Of a stretch of DNA of 64,000 bases, positions 8,614 through 17,647 are shown piece after piece (the stretch's first letter is position 1; the number at the start of each line of letters is the position of its first letter). Both the position numbers and the translations under genes were made by a program. The DNA lies in assembly GCF_014647195.1 (NCBI RefSeq), contig NZ_BMOS01000002.1, positions 145,975 through 209,974 of the forward strand. Reading direction: 5' to 3'. Below the pieces are notes generated by a model, which ran no database searches, was not told the DNA's origin, and worked only from the letters and a program-made list of their open reading frames with translations. The DNA comes from Oceanobacillus indicireducens (GTDB taxonomy: Bacteria; Bacillota; Bacilli; Bacillales; Amphibacillaceae).

Positions 8614-9408
8614 TTACCCTAAAACGACACGGTCATCCTCGAATTGTACCTTGCGAATCCGCTGGAATTCATGCAAGAGATCTTCTACAGTCAATCTCTG
8701 CTTATCAATCCCACTTGCTTCAAAAATAATTTGTCCTTTATCCATCATGACTAACCGGTTTCCGAGGTCAAGGGCTTGTTGCATGTTATGGGTCACCATC
8801 AATGTCGTAAGCCCCGCATCCGCCACGACTTTTTTCGTAAGATCCGTAATTAACTCCGCCCTGGATGGGTCAAGGGCTGCCGTATGTTCATCAAGCAAGA
8901 GAATATCTGGGTCGGTAAAAGTTGTCATGAGAAGAGATAGCGCCTGCCGTTCTCCACCTGACAGCAACCCGACTTTTGCTGTCAGACGATCTTCCAAACC
9001 AAGATTCAATGTCTGCAAGTATTCTTTGAACATTTTCTTGCGATGTTTCGTAACACCAAAGGTTAATTTTCGTTTCTTATTTCTTGAATAGGCCATCGCT
9101 AAATTTTCCTCAATCGTCATGGATGGTGCCGTCCCCGCCATCGGATCCTGGAAAACCCTGCCGATAAAACGGGAGCGTTTGTACTCTGAAAGGTGGACGA
9201 CCTGTTTTCCGTTAATGAGCACATCTCCAACATCAGGTAAAAGTTGGCCGGCAATAACGTTCATGAGTGTGGATTTCCCCGCCCCATTACTGCCGATAAC
9301 AGTGACGAAATCCCCTTTTTCCAAGCTTATGTTAATATTGTTTAATGCCTTCTTTTCATCAACTGTCCCTTCATTAAAGACGACGGAAATATTTTTCACA
9401 TCAAGCAT
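8614..9408 (-). CDS. ABC importer ATP-binding protein (TrpX/ABC_sub_bind system)
   Basis: ATPase of the three-gene importer running right to left from 11625. It has Walker A GSNGAGKST, a Q-loop in FIGRVFQDP, signature LLSGGERQALSL, Walker B DILLLDEHTAALDP and the switch MVTHNMQQA. The DEHTAALDP form, with His after DE, is typical of ATPases paired with ABC_sub_bind lipoproteins. ATG 9408 sits 3 nt beyond the permease stop, with AGGAGG formed by the permease's last codons. A tryptophan/tyrosine-type substrate is possible by family, not proven. Confidence 0.9.
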   Translation of the reverse strand: MLDVKNISVVFNEGTVDEKKALNNINISLEKGDFVTVIGSNGAGKSTLMNVIAGQLLPDVGDVLINGKQVVHLSEYKRSRFIGRVFQDPMAGTAPSMTIEENLAMAYSRNKKRKLTFGVTKHRKKMFKEYLQTLNLGLEDRLTAKVGLLSGGERQALSLLMTTFTDPDILLLDEHTAALDPSRAELITDLTKKVVADAGLTTLMVTHNMQQALDLGNRLVMMDKGQIIFEASGIDKQRLTVEDLLHEFQRIRKVQFEDDRVVLG

Positions 9409-9411
9409 TAC

Positions 9412-10395
9412 TTAACCAACCTCCTTGATATCTTGCTCTAAAGCCCGTCGCTTTTCAATTCGGCGCTTCTTCTCGCGCTGGGCCTGGAGAATCTTCGGTG
9501 AAATAAGCGCAATAATAACGATAATCGCTGTAATGAGCTTCATATCGCCTGTCTCGAGAAAATCAAATCGTAATGCAAGTGTCACAATTATTCGGTAAAT
9601 GACCGCTCCTCCAATAACTGCGAGGGTTGCTCTGGAAATTGTCTTCGTGCCGAAAAGCGCTTCTCCAATAATGACAGAGGCAAGACCGATAACAATCATT
9701 CCGATTCCCATTCCAACATCAGCGAATCCACCAAGCTGGGCAATTAACCCGCCAGAAAGTGCGACTAGCCCATTGGATAAGGCAACTCCGAGAATCGTCA
9801 AGTTATCTGTGTTCGCAGACAAACTACGAATCATCCGCTTATTATCTCCAATCGCCCGGATTGCGAGTCCGACCTCTGTCTTCAGGAAATAGTCGGTAAC
9901 TAGTTTAATAACAACCGTCACAAGGAGCATAACAATTAAAATTGCCCATGTACTTGGCGGCCGGTCAATTCCGAAGATACCTAACATACCATTTAGGCTG
10001 TTATCAATCGAAGTTCCCCATACACTTCCCAATTGGTCGAAAATAGTTGATTCCATATGGAGGGATAAGGTCGGTTGACCGAGAATACGAAGGTTGATCG
10101 AATATAAAGCTGTCATCATGAGAATCCCTGCTAAAAGAGCATTCACTTTTCCTTTTGTATGCAGTAATCCTGTTAGGGTGCCCGCAAGAAAACCTGCAAT
10201 ACCAGCAAGAATCGTAGCGATAATTGGTGGAACTCCATTAATGATGGCTAGTGCAGCCACAGCAGCACCTGTGACAAAGCTCCCATCAACGGTTAGATCA
10301 GGGAAATCAAGAACCCGGAATGTCAAATAGACACCAAGTGCCATTATTGCATAAATAATCCCTGATTCTACTGCGCCAAACATTGAAATAAACAT
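9412..10395 (-). CDS. ABC importer permease (branched-chain-type, TrpX system)
   Basis: Integral membrane subunit of the same importer, related to LivH/BPD_transp_2 permeases. About eight to nine hydrophobic segments are visible. Conserved features include the N-terminal GIIYAIMALGVYLTFRVLDFPDLTVDGS segment (positions about 11-38), a cytoplasmic AIRAIGDNKRMIRSL loop likely contacting the ATPase, and a basic C-terminal tail. GGGGGAG lies 9 bases before ATG 10395. It is separated from its binding-protein gene by an R2 element, unlike the tight junction with the ATPase gene. Confidence 0.9.
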   Translation of the reverse strand: MFISMFGAVESGIIYAIMALGVYLTFRVLDFPDLTVDGSFVTGAAVAALAIINGVPPIIATILAGIAGFLAGTLTGLLHTKGKVNALLAGILMMTALYSINLRILGQPTLSLHMESTIFDQLGSVWGTSIDNSLNGMLGIFGIDRPPSTWAILIVMLLVTVVIKLVTDYFLKTEVGLAIRAIGDNKRMIRSLSANTDNLTILGVALSNGLVALSGGLIAQLGGFADVGMGIGMIVIGLASVIIGEALFGTKTISRATLAVIGGAVIYRIIVTLALRFDFLETGDMKLITAIIVIIALISPKILQAQREKKRRIEKRRALEQDIKEVG

Positions 10396-10485
10396 AATTT
10401 GTACTCCCCCTGCTGACTTCTTTCGATATAGTAAGAAGATAAGCCGCCAATGCTAGCGACTTATCCCCTGTTTTTACTCCATTAA

Positions 10486-10636
10486 GTGAAACCTCATTCA
10501 GTGGGGGTTTCCTTACCTTCCCCACTGAATGTTAGTTGAACAGAATCAGGGATGTACGGACTGTTTATCCCCCACCTTCCCATCTTGGACTTTCCTCATG
10601 TTTAGAGGTGGGGATTTTATAGACCGTTAATCCGTG
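10486..10636 (+). repeat. R2 element (bcr1-like), between binding-protein and permease genes
   Basis: Full copy starting GTGAAAC and ending CCGTG. Hairpin 1 pairs CATTCAGTGGGG with CCCCACTGAATG; hairpin 2 pairs GGATGTACGGACTGT with the ACAGACCGTTAATCC-type arm around a CCCCCACC/GGTGGGG inner stem. Flanks are ATTAA (10481-10485) and GTAAA (10637-10641), a decayed duplication. The stop codon of the binding-protein gene (10627-10629) lies inside the element. Confidence 0.88.
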
Positions 10637-11625
10637 GTAAATTGTGCATCTTCATCCCAATCGGAATGCCATTCGACGTTTTGTGCTTCAGCTGCTTCCT
10701 TATTTATGAACAGTTGCATTTCTGCAGGATATTCTACCGGGATTTCACTTGGTGATTTATCATTAGTTAAAATATCAACAGCCATTTCACCTGTGCGGTA
10801 ACCTATCGTATGATAATCTATTCCGTATGTTGCGAAGCCGCCTTTAGCAAGGGAGTCTGGTTCTCCGACAATGAGCGGGATGCTATGTTCATTAGCAACA
10901 CTCACAACACTATCGAACGCTGAAACTACCGTGTTATCTGTAATAATATAAAACACATCCACATCCTCCACTAACGTAACTGCGGCTTGTTGCACTTCTG
11001 CTGTATTAGCCACAGTACGTTCAACAACCGTAAGATCGGTTCCTTCCGCCACTTCCTTCACTGTGTTCACTTGAGTTACGGAGTTTTGCTCCCCGGCATT
11101 ATAGATCATCCCAATCCCTGCACCAGGAAAATAATCGGCAATAAACTGCACTGTTGATTGGATCCCCTCTGGGTGCAAGTCTACTACCCCCGTTACATTA
11201 CCTCCTGGCTCTTCCATCGACTCAACAAGCTTTGCCTCAACAGCATCTGTCACCGATGTAAAAAGGACTGGAATCTCACTCGTTGCTTGTAATGCACCTA
11301 GTGCACTTGGTGTAGAGTTTGCAAAGATAAGATCCACTTCATCCGCAACAAAACCGTCGGAAATCGGTTTTACGTTATTCTGATCGTTTTGCGCAGTTTT
11401 GAAGTCATATTCTACATTCAGCCCAGCATCCTCGAGTGCTTGCTGGAACCCTTCATATGCAGCATCAAGTGATGGGTGCTCAGCAATTTGCGTTGCGCCT
11501 ATTTTGTATACTTCCCCATCCGTATTTTCATTCTCATTACCTTCTGATGACTGCGTATCATCGGAACCACAAGCCGCAAGAAGCAAGATTCCAATTGTAA
11601 ATAATAACAAAACTAGCTTTCTCAT
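10627..11625 (-). CDS. ABC importer substrate-binding lipoprotein (ABC_sub_bind family)
   Basis: Extracytoplasmic solute receptor: a lipoprotein signal with lipobox LLLAAC near residues 14-19, an acidic low-complexity stretch, then the ABC_sub_bind fold starting YKIGATQIAEHPSLDAA. Typical family segments are FANSTPSALGALQA, PVLFTSVTDAVEAKLV, GNVTGV and FATYGIDYHTIGYRTG. Related proteins (TrpX) bind tryptophan or tyrosine. The last codons, ACC ACG GAT TAA, are encoded by the inserted R2 element, so the natural C-terminus has been replaced by TTD. First gene of the importer operon. Confidence 0.92.
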   Translation of the reverse strand: MRKLVLLLFTIGILLLAACGSDDTQSSEGNENENTDGEVYKIGATQIAEHPSLDAAYEGFQQALEDAGLNVEYDFKTAQNDQNNVKPISDGFVADEVDLIFANSTPSALGALQATSEIPVLFTSVTDAVEAKLVESMEEPGGNVTGVVDLHPEGIQSTVQFIADYFPGAGIGMIYNAGEQNSVTQVNTVKEVAEGTDLTVVERTVANTAEVQQAAVTLVEDVDVFYIITDNTVVSAFDSVVSVANEHSIPLIVGEPDSLAKGGFATYGIDYHTIGYRTGEMAVDILTNDKSPSEIPVEYPAEMQLFINKEAAEAQNVEWHSDWDEDAQFTTD

Positions 11626-11738
11626 CTACTTTTCCCCCTATGTGTATTAACGCGTTAAAGTAATAATGCATAGAGCGATTTTACCATATTTTCTGTATTT
11701 AAGATAGACTTTTTTAAAAAAATTCTGTTAATAGTTCC

Positions 11739-11801
11739 GGGACAGGGGGTCAGAGCATTTGTCCCACTTCGTGCGGGACAAATGCTCTGACCCCCTGTCC
11801 C
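11739..11801. repeat. R4 palindrome, perfect 27-nt arms
   Basis: Arms at 11739-11765 and 11775-11801 are perfectly complementary around a 9-nt loop (ACTTCGTGC). Each arm begins GGGACAGGGGGTCAGAGC and ends TTGTCCC, so each is itself partly palindromic. It lies between the divergent importer operon and the diguanylate cyclase gene. The related copy is at 49275-49333. Confidence 0.92.
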
Positions 11802-11885
11802 AATTTAGATTTTTATGGTATGATATTTAAGTACTAGGGATTTGGGCTCATTTCTTTCTATTGTAGTGGGAAGGGGAAAATAGGG

Positions 11886-13175
11886 ATGACAAAACGATTG
11901 AAAGCTTATATTTTATTCGTTTTTTTCGTTTCATTTGGAATAGCGATATTTTCCGGACCAATTCATATTGATATAACATTATACATCCAGTTACTTGTAA
12001 TTTACTTACTATTCACTACTTTTTACTCGCATTTAAAAACAATTGTTAAAACCGGTCGGGTCAATATTGATTATAGCGTCTCATATGGTCTGTCATTCGG
12101 ACTTGCAGCTGGGCCGCTCGGGCTTTTCTTATTTGAAGTAATCAACCGATTTTATGTTTTTCTTTACCGGAAGAAAACAGATACGGCTGATGAAGATGAA
12201 TTTTTACATACATTTTATAATATTGGAGCGCCGACCATTCTTCATTCGCTCGGATTTTACTTGTATTATTGGCTTTTTCCGTACTTCGATCAAATACCAT
12301 TATTCGGTTTTTGGATTCTGCTTATTTTAATTGTATTTCTGATCGATATGCTTTCTTCCGTACTGCTTCTCGGGGTATTTTATAGTATGGGAGATATGCA
12401 GACCCGTGTGGACAGCATTAATTTTATTAAAGCAAGAAGTAAAGCAGACTCGCTCCAAAAAGCAATCTCAAACGGACTTCTGTTTATTTTCATTACGGAA
12501 GGACGCTGGGAATTAATGCTCGCCCTCTTCCTTTTAAATTATTTATCTAGCCGTGCTGCTGTACTTAAATCACAAAGTATTCAACATAAGATGGAACGGG
12601 ACCGTTTTGAGCAAATGGCTTACACCGACTTCCTAACAAAGCTCCATAACCGCACGTATATGAATAAGGTGATGAATGAATTGAACGGCTCAGATGAAAC
12701 GATTGGTATTGCTGTTTGTGATATTGATAATTTCAAGCAGATCAATGATACGTATAATCATACAGTCGGGGATTATGTCATCCATCATGTTGCAAAACGC
12801 CTGAAGAGTTTGCTTGGGGAAAGTGACTATTTGTTTCGGAGTGGCGGAGAAGAGTTTACCATCATTTTGCGAAATAGATCCTTTCGTGAATGCGAGGCAT
12901 TAATAAAGGCCATCCAACATGAAATCGAACTGCTTCAGATTGTTACGAAATACCGTTCTGAAGAGATTTTCATCAGCTGTACAGCTTCCTTTGGCATGTA
13001 TTATTTCACTACCTTAGAGAAGATAGATATTAAGCAGGGCTATGTTCAAGCAGATGACCTACTTTACAAAGCAAAAGGGCTTGGAAAAAACCAGGTTATT
13101 TCAAAAAATGGCATACGCAATGAGCCGCTCTGTGGTCGGTTCGAAAGCAATGTTTCCAATGCAGAAGTAAAGTAA
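11886..13175 (+). CDS. Membrane diguanylate cyclase (GGDEF domain)
   Basis: Makes cyclic di-GMP from two GTP. The N-terminal half (about residues 1-215) has six to seven hydrophobic segments forming a membrane sensor domain; a short coiled linker leads to a C-terminal GGDEF domain (about 255-415). The active-site motif is GGEEF, inside FRSGGEEFTIIL, so catalysis should be retained. The inhibitory-site RxxD is not seen before it (the sequence is GESD), suggesting no I-site product feedback. ATG 11886 follows AAGGGG. Monocistronic, with a hairpin at 13188-13214. Confidence 0.9.
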   Translation: MTKRLKAYILFVFFVSFGIAIFSGPIHIDITLYIQLLVIYLLFTTFYSHLKTIVKTGRVNIDYSVSYGLSFGLAAGPLGLFLFEVINRFYVFLYRKKTDTADEDEFLHTFYNIGAPTILHSLGFYLYYWLFPYFDQIPLFGFWILLILIVFLIDMLSSVLLLGVFYSMGDMQTRVDSINFIKARSKADSLQKAISNGLLFIFITEGRWELMLALFLLNYLSSRAAVLKSQSIQHKMERDRFEQMAYTDFLTKLHNRTYMNKVMNELNGSDETIGIAVCDIDNFKQINDTYNHTVGDYVIHHVAKRLKSLLGESDYLFRSGGEEFTIILRNRSFRECEALIKAIQHEIELLQIVTKYRSEEIFISCTASFGMYYFTTLEKIDIKQGYVQADDLLYKAKGLGKNQVISKNGIRNEPLCGRFESNVSNAEVK

Positions 13176-13187
13176 AGTAAAATAAAA

Positions 13188-13214
13188 ACAACCAGTTGCG
13201 CCCGGCTGTTTTTT
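13188..13214. terminator. Terminator shared by convergent genes
   Basis: Imperfect ACAACCAG / CGGCTGT stem followed by TTTTTT on the plus strand. On the minus strand the same hairpin ends in GTTTTTATTTT, so it may also stop transcription from the CoA-transferase gene after the R2 element. Confidence 0.65.
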
Positions 13215-13216
13215 AT

Positions 13217-13365
13217 CACGGATTAACGGTCTGTAATATCCCCACTTCTAAACATGAGGGAAAACAATATGTGAAGGTGGGGATATACAGTCCGTAAATC
13301 CCTGATTCTGTTCAACTAACATTCAGTGGGGGAGGTAAGGAAACCCCTACTGAATGAAGTTTCAC
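13217..13365 (-). repeat. R2 element, TTTAT duplication intact
   Basis: Full copy in minus orientation with perfect TTTAT on both sides (13212-13216 and 13366-13370). Its right-hand duplication provides the TAA stop (13367-13369) of the CoA-transferase gene, so the element forms that gene's 3' untranslated region before the terminator. Confidence 0.92.
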
Positions 13366-13366
13366 T

Positions 13367-14668
13367 TTATATAATAATATTTCGTTTTTTTGCTTCGAAT
13401 AATAGTTTATCTCGGAATTTCGGATGAGCTAACCCAATTAATGCCTTGGTACGTTGACCGAGTGTTTTTCCACGTAAGTTTGTGATTCCATACTCTGTAG
13501 CGATGTAATTAACATCATTCTTACTCGTCGTTACAATCGAACCTGGTGAGAGAATGGATTTAATTCTGCTTACCGTTCCGCCTCTTGCTGTGGAGGGAAA
13601 AGCAAGAAAACTTTTTCCTCCGGGAGATAGAACAGCCCCACGGACAAAATCAACCTGCCCGCCCGTTCCTGAGAAATGCATTGTTCCAAGCGATTCCGCA
13701 CAAACTTGTCCAAAGAAATCTATTTCAAGGCCTGAGTTGATCGACATGAAATTCGGAATCTGTCTAATAATGCTCGGATCGTTAATATATTGGATTGGCA
13801 GCATCGTAACCGCTTCGTTTTCATGGATAAAATCATACACTCGCTTCGAGCCAAAGGCAAAGGAAGTAACGGTCTGTCCGCGGTGCAATGTTTTCTTCTC
13901 ATTTGTGACTGCGCCTGCTTCAATTAATTCAACCATACTTTCCGTTAGTATTTCCGTATGGATACCGAGATCCTTTTTCTCCCGTAGGACTTGACCAACC
14001 GCATCCGGAATAGCTCCAATTCCGAATTGAATAACAGACTCGTCTGGAATCTCTTCAGCAATAAAGCTTGCAATCTGCTTACTCACTTCATCCAGCTTAG
14101 AACGTGGATAATCAGGCAGATTAACATGATTCTCACACAATGCTTCCACTTCAGAAATATGAACACTCGGTCCAGTTACCGAACGCGGTATATATTGATT
14201 CACTTCTAAATAGATGCGCTTTGCCTTCTTAAGTAAAGCTTCACTAAGAGAAGCGGAAGGCCCAGTACTAAAATTTCCATTCTTATCCATTGGAGCAACC
14301 ACAAGAAAAATCGCATCGACCCGCTCTTGTGCTTCAATTAAAGACGGCATATCGCGGAAATAAGCTGGCATGACATCAGCAATCCCTTGATTAACCGCCT
14401 TTCTGGCAAAACTACCTGAAAACCAGGAAACCCCCGTTATCCCAGGATACTCTTCCCTATAAGCACCCATTGGCAGCCAGTCTAAAAGTGTATGATAATA
14501 AATGCCGGTCAAGTTCTCTTCCTTTATATACTGATCGAGCGCTGCAATAATCCCAGGTGGTGTGGATAGACCGATATCAGATCCACAGACCCAGCCTGAT
14601 TTAACTTGCTGGGCAATCCCCTCCGCTGTTGTCTTCTTTGCTTCATACTGCGCTAAGTAACCATTCAT
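13367..14668 (-). CDS. Acetyl-CoA hydrolase/CoA-transferase family protein (4-hydroxybutyrate CoA-transferase-like)
   Basis: A 433-aa CoA-transferase-family enzyme moving CoA between short-chain acids, or hydrolysing acetyl-CoA. Family marks: SDIGLSTPPGIIAALDQY near the N-terminus, IQFGIGAIPDAVG, a glutamate in HTEILTESMVEL that is the likely catalytic residue, GTGGQVDFVRGA, and the C-terminal TEYGITNLRGKTLGQR. It resembles the 430-aa AbfT/Cat2 group, not the 500-aa succinate CoA-transferases such as the gene at 26542. The exact substrate is unknown. The stop codon sits in the target duplication of an R2 element. rlmN lies 35 bp upstream on the same strand, so they may be co-transcribed. Confidence 0.88.
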   Translation of the reverse strand: MNGYLAQYEAKKTTAEGIAQQVKSGWVCGSDIGLSTPPGIIAALDQYIKEENLTGIYYHTLLDWLPMGAYREEYPGITGVSWFSGSFARKAVNQGIADVMPAYFRDMPSLIEAQERVDAIFLVVAPMDKNGNFSTGPSASLSEALLKKAKRIYLEVNQYIPRSVTGPSVHISEVEALCENHVNLPDYPRSKLDEVSKQIASFIAEEIPDESVIQFGIGAIPDAVGQVLREKKDLGIHTEILTESMVELIEAGAVTNEKKTLHRGQTVTSFAFGSKRVYDFIHENEAVTMLPIQYINDPSIIRQIPNFMSINSGLEIDFFGQVCAESLGTMHFSGTGGQVDFVRGAVLSPGGKSFLAFPSTARGGTVSRIKSILSPGSIVTTSKNDVNYIATEYGITNLRGKTLGQRTKALIGLAHPKFRDKLLFEAKKRNIII

Positions 14669-14703
14669 CTGTTTTATAATCCTTTCCCTAGATTAACCTC
14701 AGA

Positions 14704-15780
14704 TTAAACCGCTTTTGTTTTCCTTGTTTTCACGATTTGCTTACTTCTTAATTGACCACATGCCGCATCGATATCTGCACCATTTTCCCAGCGAACACCA
14801 CTATTGATTCCGCCTGCTTTCAATGTTTGGTGGAATTCCTGGATTGCATCAACATGACTTCTTTCATACTGGATATGTTCATCGACCTTATTATATGGAA
14901 TCAAGTTCACATAGGCTAAATGACGGTGATTGTAAAGAAGCTTGACGAGTTCTCTCGCTTCTTTCTTGCGATCATTGACACCTTGCAGCATAATATATTC
15001 GTATGTTATTCGGCGATTTGTCTTCTTCAAATAATAATTAACCGCCAGCATGAGCTTCTCGATCGGGAATGCTCGGTTAATTTTCATAATTTGCGTGCGT
15101 AGTTCATTATTTGGAGCGTGCAAGGAGATTGCAAGATTCACTTGGATTCCTGTATCGGCAAACTCGTAAATCCTATGGGCAAGACCACTTGTTGATACGG
15201 TAATATGACGGGCGCCGATATTCAAGCCCTTATCATCGTTTACAATGTAAAGGAAGTCCATTAAATTATTAAAGTTATCTAACGGTTCACCAATTCCCAT
15301 GACAACGATATGACTGACCCGCTCGTTCTTCCCTTTCAAATCTAAATTCTTCTGAACATGCATGATTTGCTCCACGATCTCGCCACCTGTTAAATCTCGG
15401 CTCTTCCGGAGCAATCCACTTGCACAGAAGGAACAGCCAATATTACAACCGACCTGTGTCGTCACACAGACGGAAAGACCGTAATCAAACCGCATGAGCA
15501 CTGTTTCAATCACGTTCCCGTCCGCAAGCTTAAAGAGATATTTAACCGTTCCATCTTTAGATTCTTGTTTAACTTCTTCTTTTAATGTGGTAAGGCAATA
15601 ATTTTCTTCCAATAATTGAATTGTCGATTGATTGACATTGGACATGTCGGAAAACTGGTTTACTCTTTTCTTGTAGACCCAGTCCCATACTTGATTTGCT
15701 CGAAAACGCTTCTCGCCGTTTTCAATCAGCCAATCTTCCAATTGCTTAAATGTTAATCCATAGATGGATAGTTTAGTCAT
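14704..15780 (-). CDS. rlmN: 23S rRNA (adenine-2503-C2)-methyltransferase RlmN
   Basis: Radical-SAM enzyme methylating C2 of A2503 in 23S rRNA (and A37 of some tRNAs). The cluster motif CxxxCxxC is CNIGCSFC; the methyl-accepting cysteine is the one in the C-terminal AACGQLRSK, and GIGEPLDNF is the SAM-site segment. The 358-aa length and motif context favour RlmN over the resistance enzyme Cfr, whose motif context differs. GGGGAAACATC precedes ATG 15780. The CoA-transferase gene follows after 35 bp on the same strand. Confidence 0.95.
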   Translation of the reverse strand: MTKLSIYGLTFKQLEDWLIENGEKRFRANQVWDWVYKKRVNQFSDMSNVNQSTIQLLEENYCLTTLKEEVKQESKDGTVKYLFKLADGNVIETVLMRFDYGLSVCVTTQVGCNIGCSFCASGLLRKSRDLTGGEIVEQIMHVQKNLDLKGKNERVSHIVVMGIGEPLDNFNNLMDFLYIVNDDKGLNIGARHITVSTSGLAHRIYEFADTGIQVNLAISLHAPNNELRTQIMKINRAFPIEKLMLAVNYYLKKTNRRITYEYIMLQGVNDRKKEARELVKLLYNHRHLAYVNLIPYNKVDEHIQYERSHVDAIQEFHQTLKAGGINSGVRWENGADIDAACGQLRSKQIVKTRKTKAV

Positions 15781-15955
15781 GATGTTTCCCCATTTCTTTT
15801 CCTTTTCCTTCTCTCATCTTACTTTAATCTTTCGGTAGTAGCAAATCGGATTCTTCTTTATAAGCGGATAATTGGACGGCATTCATTGCTAAGCTTATCC
15901 TTTATAGTAATGACTCCAATTTCACAACCTGCACAAGCTAAGTATATCTTTCATA

Positions 15956-16520
15956 ATGATTACTTTCATTCGGCGTAAGCGCAACTTTCTATTGGAAGTC
16001 CGCAGTCCAGACACCTCTCGCTTTCCGCAGGCGGCTGGTGAGCCTCCTCAGGCTGCCGTCCTGCGGGGGCTCACCTATGCCTTTCGACGAACAGGAAGTT
16101 CTAATGCCGGCGTTGGTCACAGGACGTGACCGTTCTTAGCCGGCCTCCTGCAGGAGTCTCGAGGTGTCTGGACTGCTCCGAGGAAAGGCCAAGTTTGGAT
16201 CACTATTTTTCATTTAGGAATAGAACGCTAATCTTGATGAGATAGTTTCCATTCTAATAAATCATCACTACTAGTTCAGTTGCCCTGACTCCTGCGGGAA
16301 AGCGGAGACGATGAGACCCCGCAGGAAGTGCTTTTCTTCCGAGGCAGACTAAGTTCGCTCTCGTATGTGGCATGTGGCAACGTCTGACATTGACGTCCTG
16401 TGCGTCGAGGCTTCGGCTGTGCCCTATAGGATGCGCATCCGCCCACCGGGCAACTGAACGGTAATTAGAACGCCAATCAAATGAATGCACAAAATACTTA
16501 CGCTGAATGTAAGCAATCAT
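15956..16520. repeat. R1 element, complete (copy c, 565 bp)
   Basis: Terminal inverted repeats: ATTACTTTCATTCGGCGTAAGC on the left against the complement of GCTTACGCTGAATG-type sequence on the right (ACTTACGCTGAATGTAAGCAATC). Domain 1 is bounded by GCAGTCCAGACACCTC and GAGGTGTCTGGACTGC; domain 2 by TTCAGTTGCCC and GGGCAACTGAAC and holds a CTCCTGCGGG/CCCCGCAGG stem. No real ORF lies inside. It fills the rlmN-to-oxidoreductase gap. Confidence 0.85.
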
Positions 16521-16578
16521 AAGGTGGAACAGGTTTCGGATGTGAAAGTGGAGTAATGAGATTAAAGGAGTGAGTGGA

Positions 16579-17595
16579 TTGCAACATGAACATGCCAAAG
16601 TTTTTAATAAAATCCCTTTATCTGTACTAGACCTTGCACCAATTCGCCAAGGTTCAAATGCGAGAGAATCGTTTAAGGAAAGTGTTGAACTTGCTCAACA
16701 TGTTGAAAAATTAGGCTTTAACCGCTATTGGCTGGCTGAACATCATAATATGCCTGGTATCGCAAGCTCTGCGACATCTGTTCTCATTTCTCATATTGCT
16801 GGGAATACGAAGCATATGCGGGTTGGAGCTGGTGGTATTATGCTGCCAAACCATGCAACGCTTGTTGTCGCCGAACAGTTCGGTACACTCGAATCGCTTT
16901 TCCCGGGAAGAATCGACCTTGGACTCGGCCGGGCACCCGGAACAGATCAGGCAACAGCCTTTGCCCTTAGAAGAACACTGAATTCTGGACCAGAGGAATT
17001 TCCGATGCAAGTAAATGAATTGCAGGATTATTTTTCCGATGAACCGAAGACACATGTTAAAGCTATTCCCGGTCAAGGATTGAATGTTCCAATCTGGCTG
17101 CTTGGCTCCAGCGACTTCAGCGCAAGACTTGCTGCTCATAAGGGACTGCCCTTCTCTTTTGCCAGTCACTTTGCACCTGCCTACACCATTCCGGCATTGA
17201 AGCTTTATCGGGCCAACTTTGAACCGTCCGATGCGCTCGCTAAGCCATATGCGATGGTTGGGGTAAACGTGATTGCAGCGGATACGAACGAGGAAGCCGA
17301 GTATCTGGCAAGCTCCCAATATATGCAATTCCTTAACTTGCGCCGCGGGAAACCAAGACAACTTCAGCCACCCATCGAAAGTATGGATAGTGTATGGTCT
17401 CCAATGGAAAAAGCCGCTGTCTATGAATCGCTCGATCCACGGACGACAATTGTCGGTGATAAAGATACAGTTAGGGAACGTCTCATCGCATTCCAAGAAG
17501 AAACACAAGCAGATGAAATGATTATCGGATCGCAGATTTTCCATTTGAAAGATCGCCTGCGTTCTTATGAAATCGTAGCAGAACTATTCGATTGA
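16579..17595 (+). CDS. LLM-class flavin-dependent oxidoreductase (luciferase-like monooxygenase)
   Basis: FMN-dependent oxidoreductase of the bacterial-luciferase fold, in the single-component MsnO8/YceB-like subgroup: [16 protein letters not shown] at the N-terminus, [38 protein letters not shown], and the flavin-site [10 protein letters not shown]. Substrate unknown. The best start is TTG 16579, 8 bases after AAAGGAG; the GTG at 16570 overlaps that ribosome site. It begins 58 bp after an R1 element, so its promoter may lie at or inside the R1 right end. Confidence 0.88.
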   Translation: MQHEHAKVFNKIPLSVLDLAPIRQGSNARESFKESVELAQHVEKLGFNRYWLAEHHNMPGIASSATSVLISHIAGNTKHMRVGAGGIMLPNHATLVVAEQFGTLESLFPGRIDLGLGRAPGTDQATAFALRRTLNSGPEEFPMQVNELQDYFSDEPKTHVKAIPGQGLNVPIWLLGSSDFSARLAAHKGLPFSFASHFAPAYTIPALKLYRANFEPSDALAKPYAMVGVNVIAADTNEEAEYLASSQYMQFLNLRRGKPRQLQPPIESMDSVWSPMEKAAVYESLDPRTTIVGDKDTVRERLIAFQEETQADEMIIGSQIFHLKDRLRSYEIVAELFD

Positions 17596-17605
17596 TTACA
17601 AAAAA

Positions 17606-17643
17606 GGGCATAACTTTCTGATAGACGCAGAAAGTTATGTCCC
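17606..17643 (-). terminator. Terminator of the mnh operon
   Basis: Stem GGGCATAACTTTCTG / CAGAAAGTTATGTCCC. On the minus strand it is followed by six Ts (17600-17605), so it ends mnhG transcription; it can also fold in the convergent oxidoreductase mRNA. Confidence 0.88.
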
Positions 17644-17647
17644 AATT

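Noticed and set aside
14704-15780. Cfr-type resistance methyltransferase
   Set aside because: Motif context and length match housekeeping RlmN, not Cfr.
15956-16520. R1 as a remnant insertion sequence with transposase
   Set aside because: No DDE or serine recombinase motif is seen in any frame of the copies; kept only as a non-coding repeat.
16254-16598. 114-codon frame and similar frames at 39525-39886 and 51080-51316
   Set aside because: They are produced by the GC-rich R1 repeats; the translations follow the repeat and have no independent support.
16711-17544. 277-codon open frame on the minus strand
   Set aside because: It lies wholly antisense to the flavin-dependent oxidoreductase, which has family motifs and a ribosome site; the antisense translation shows none.
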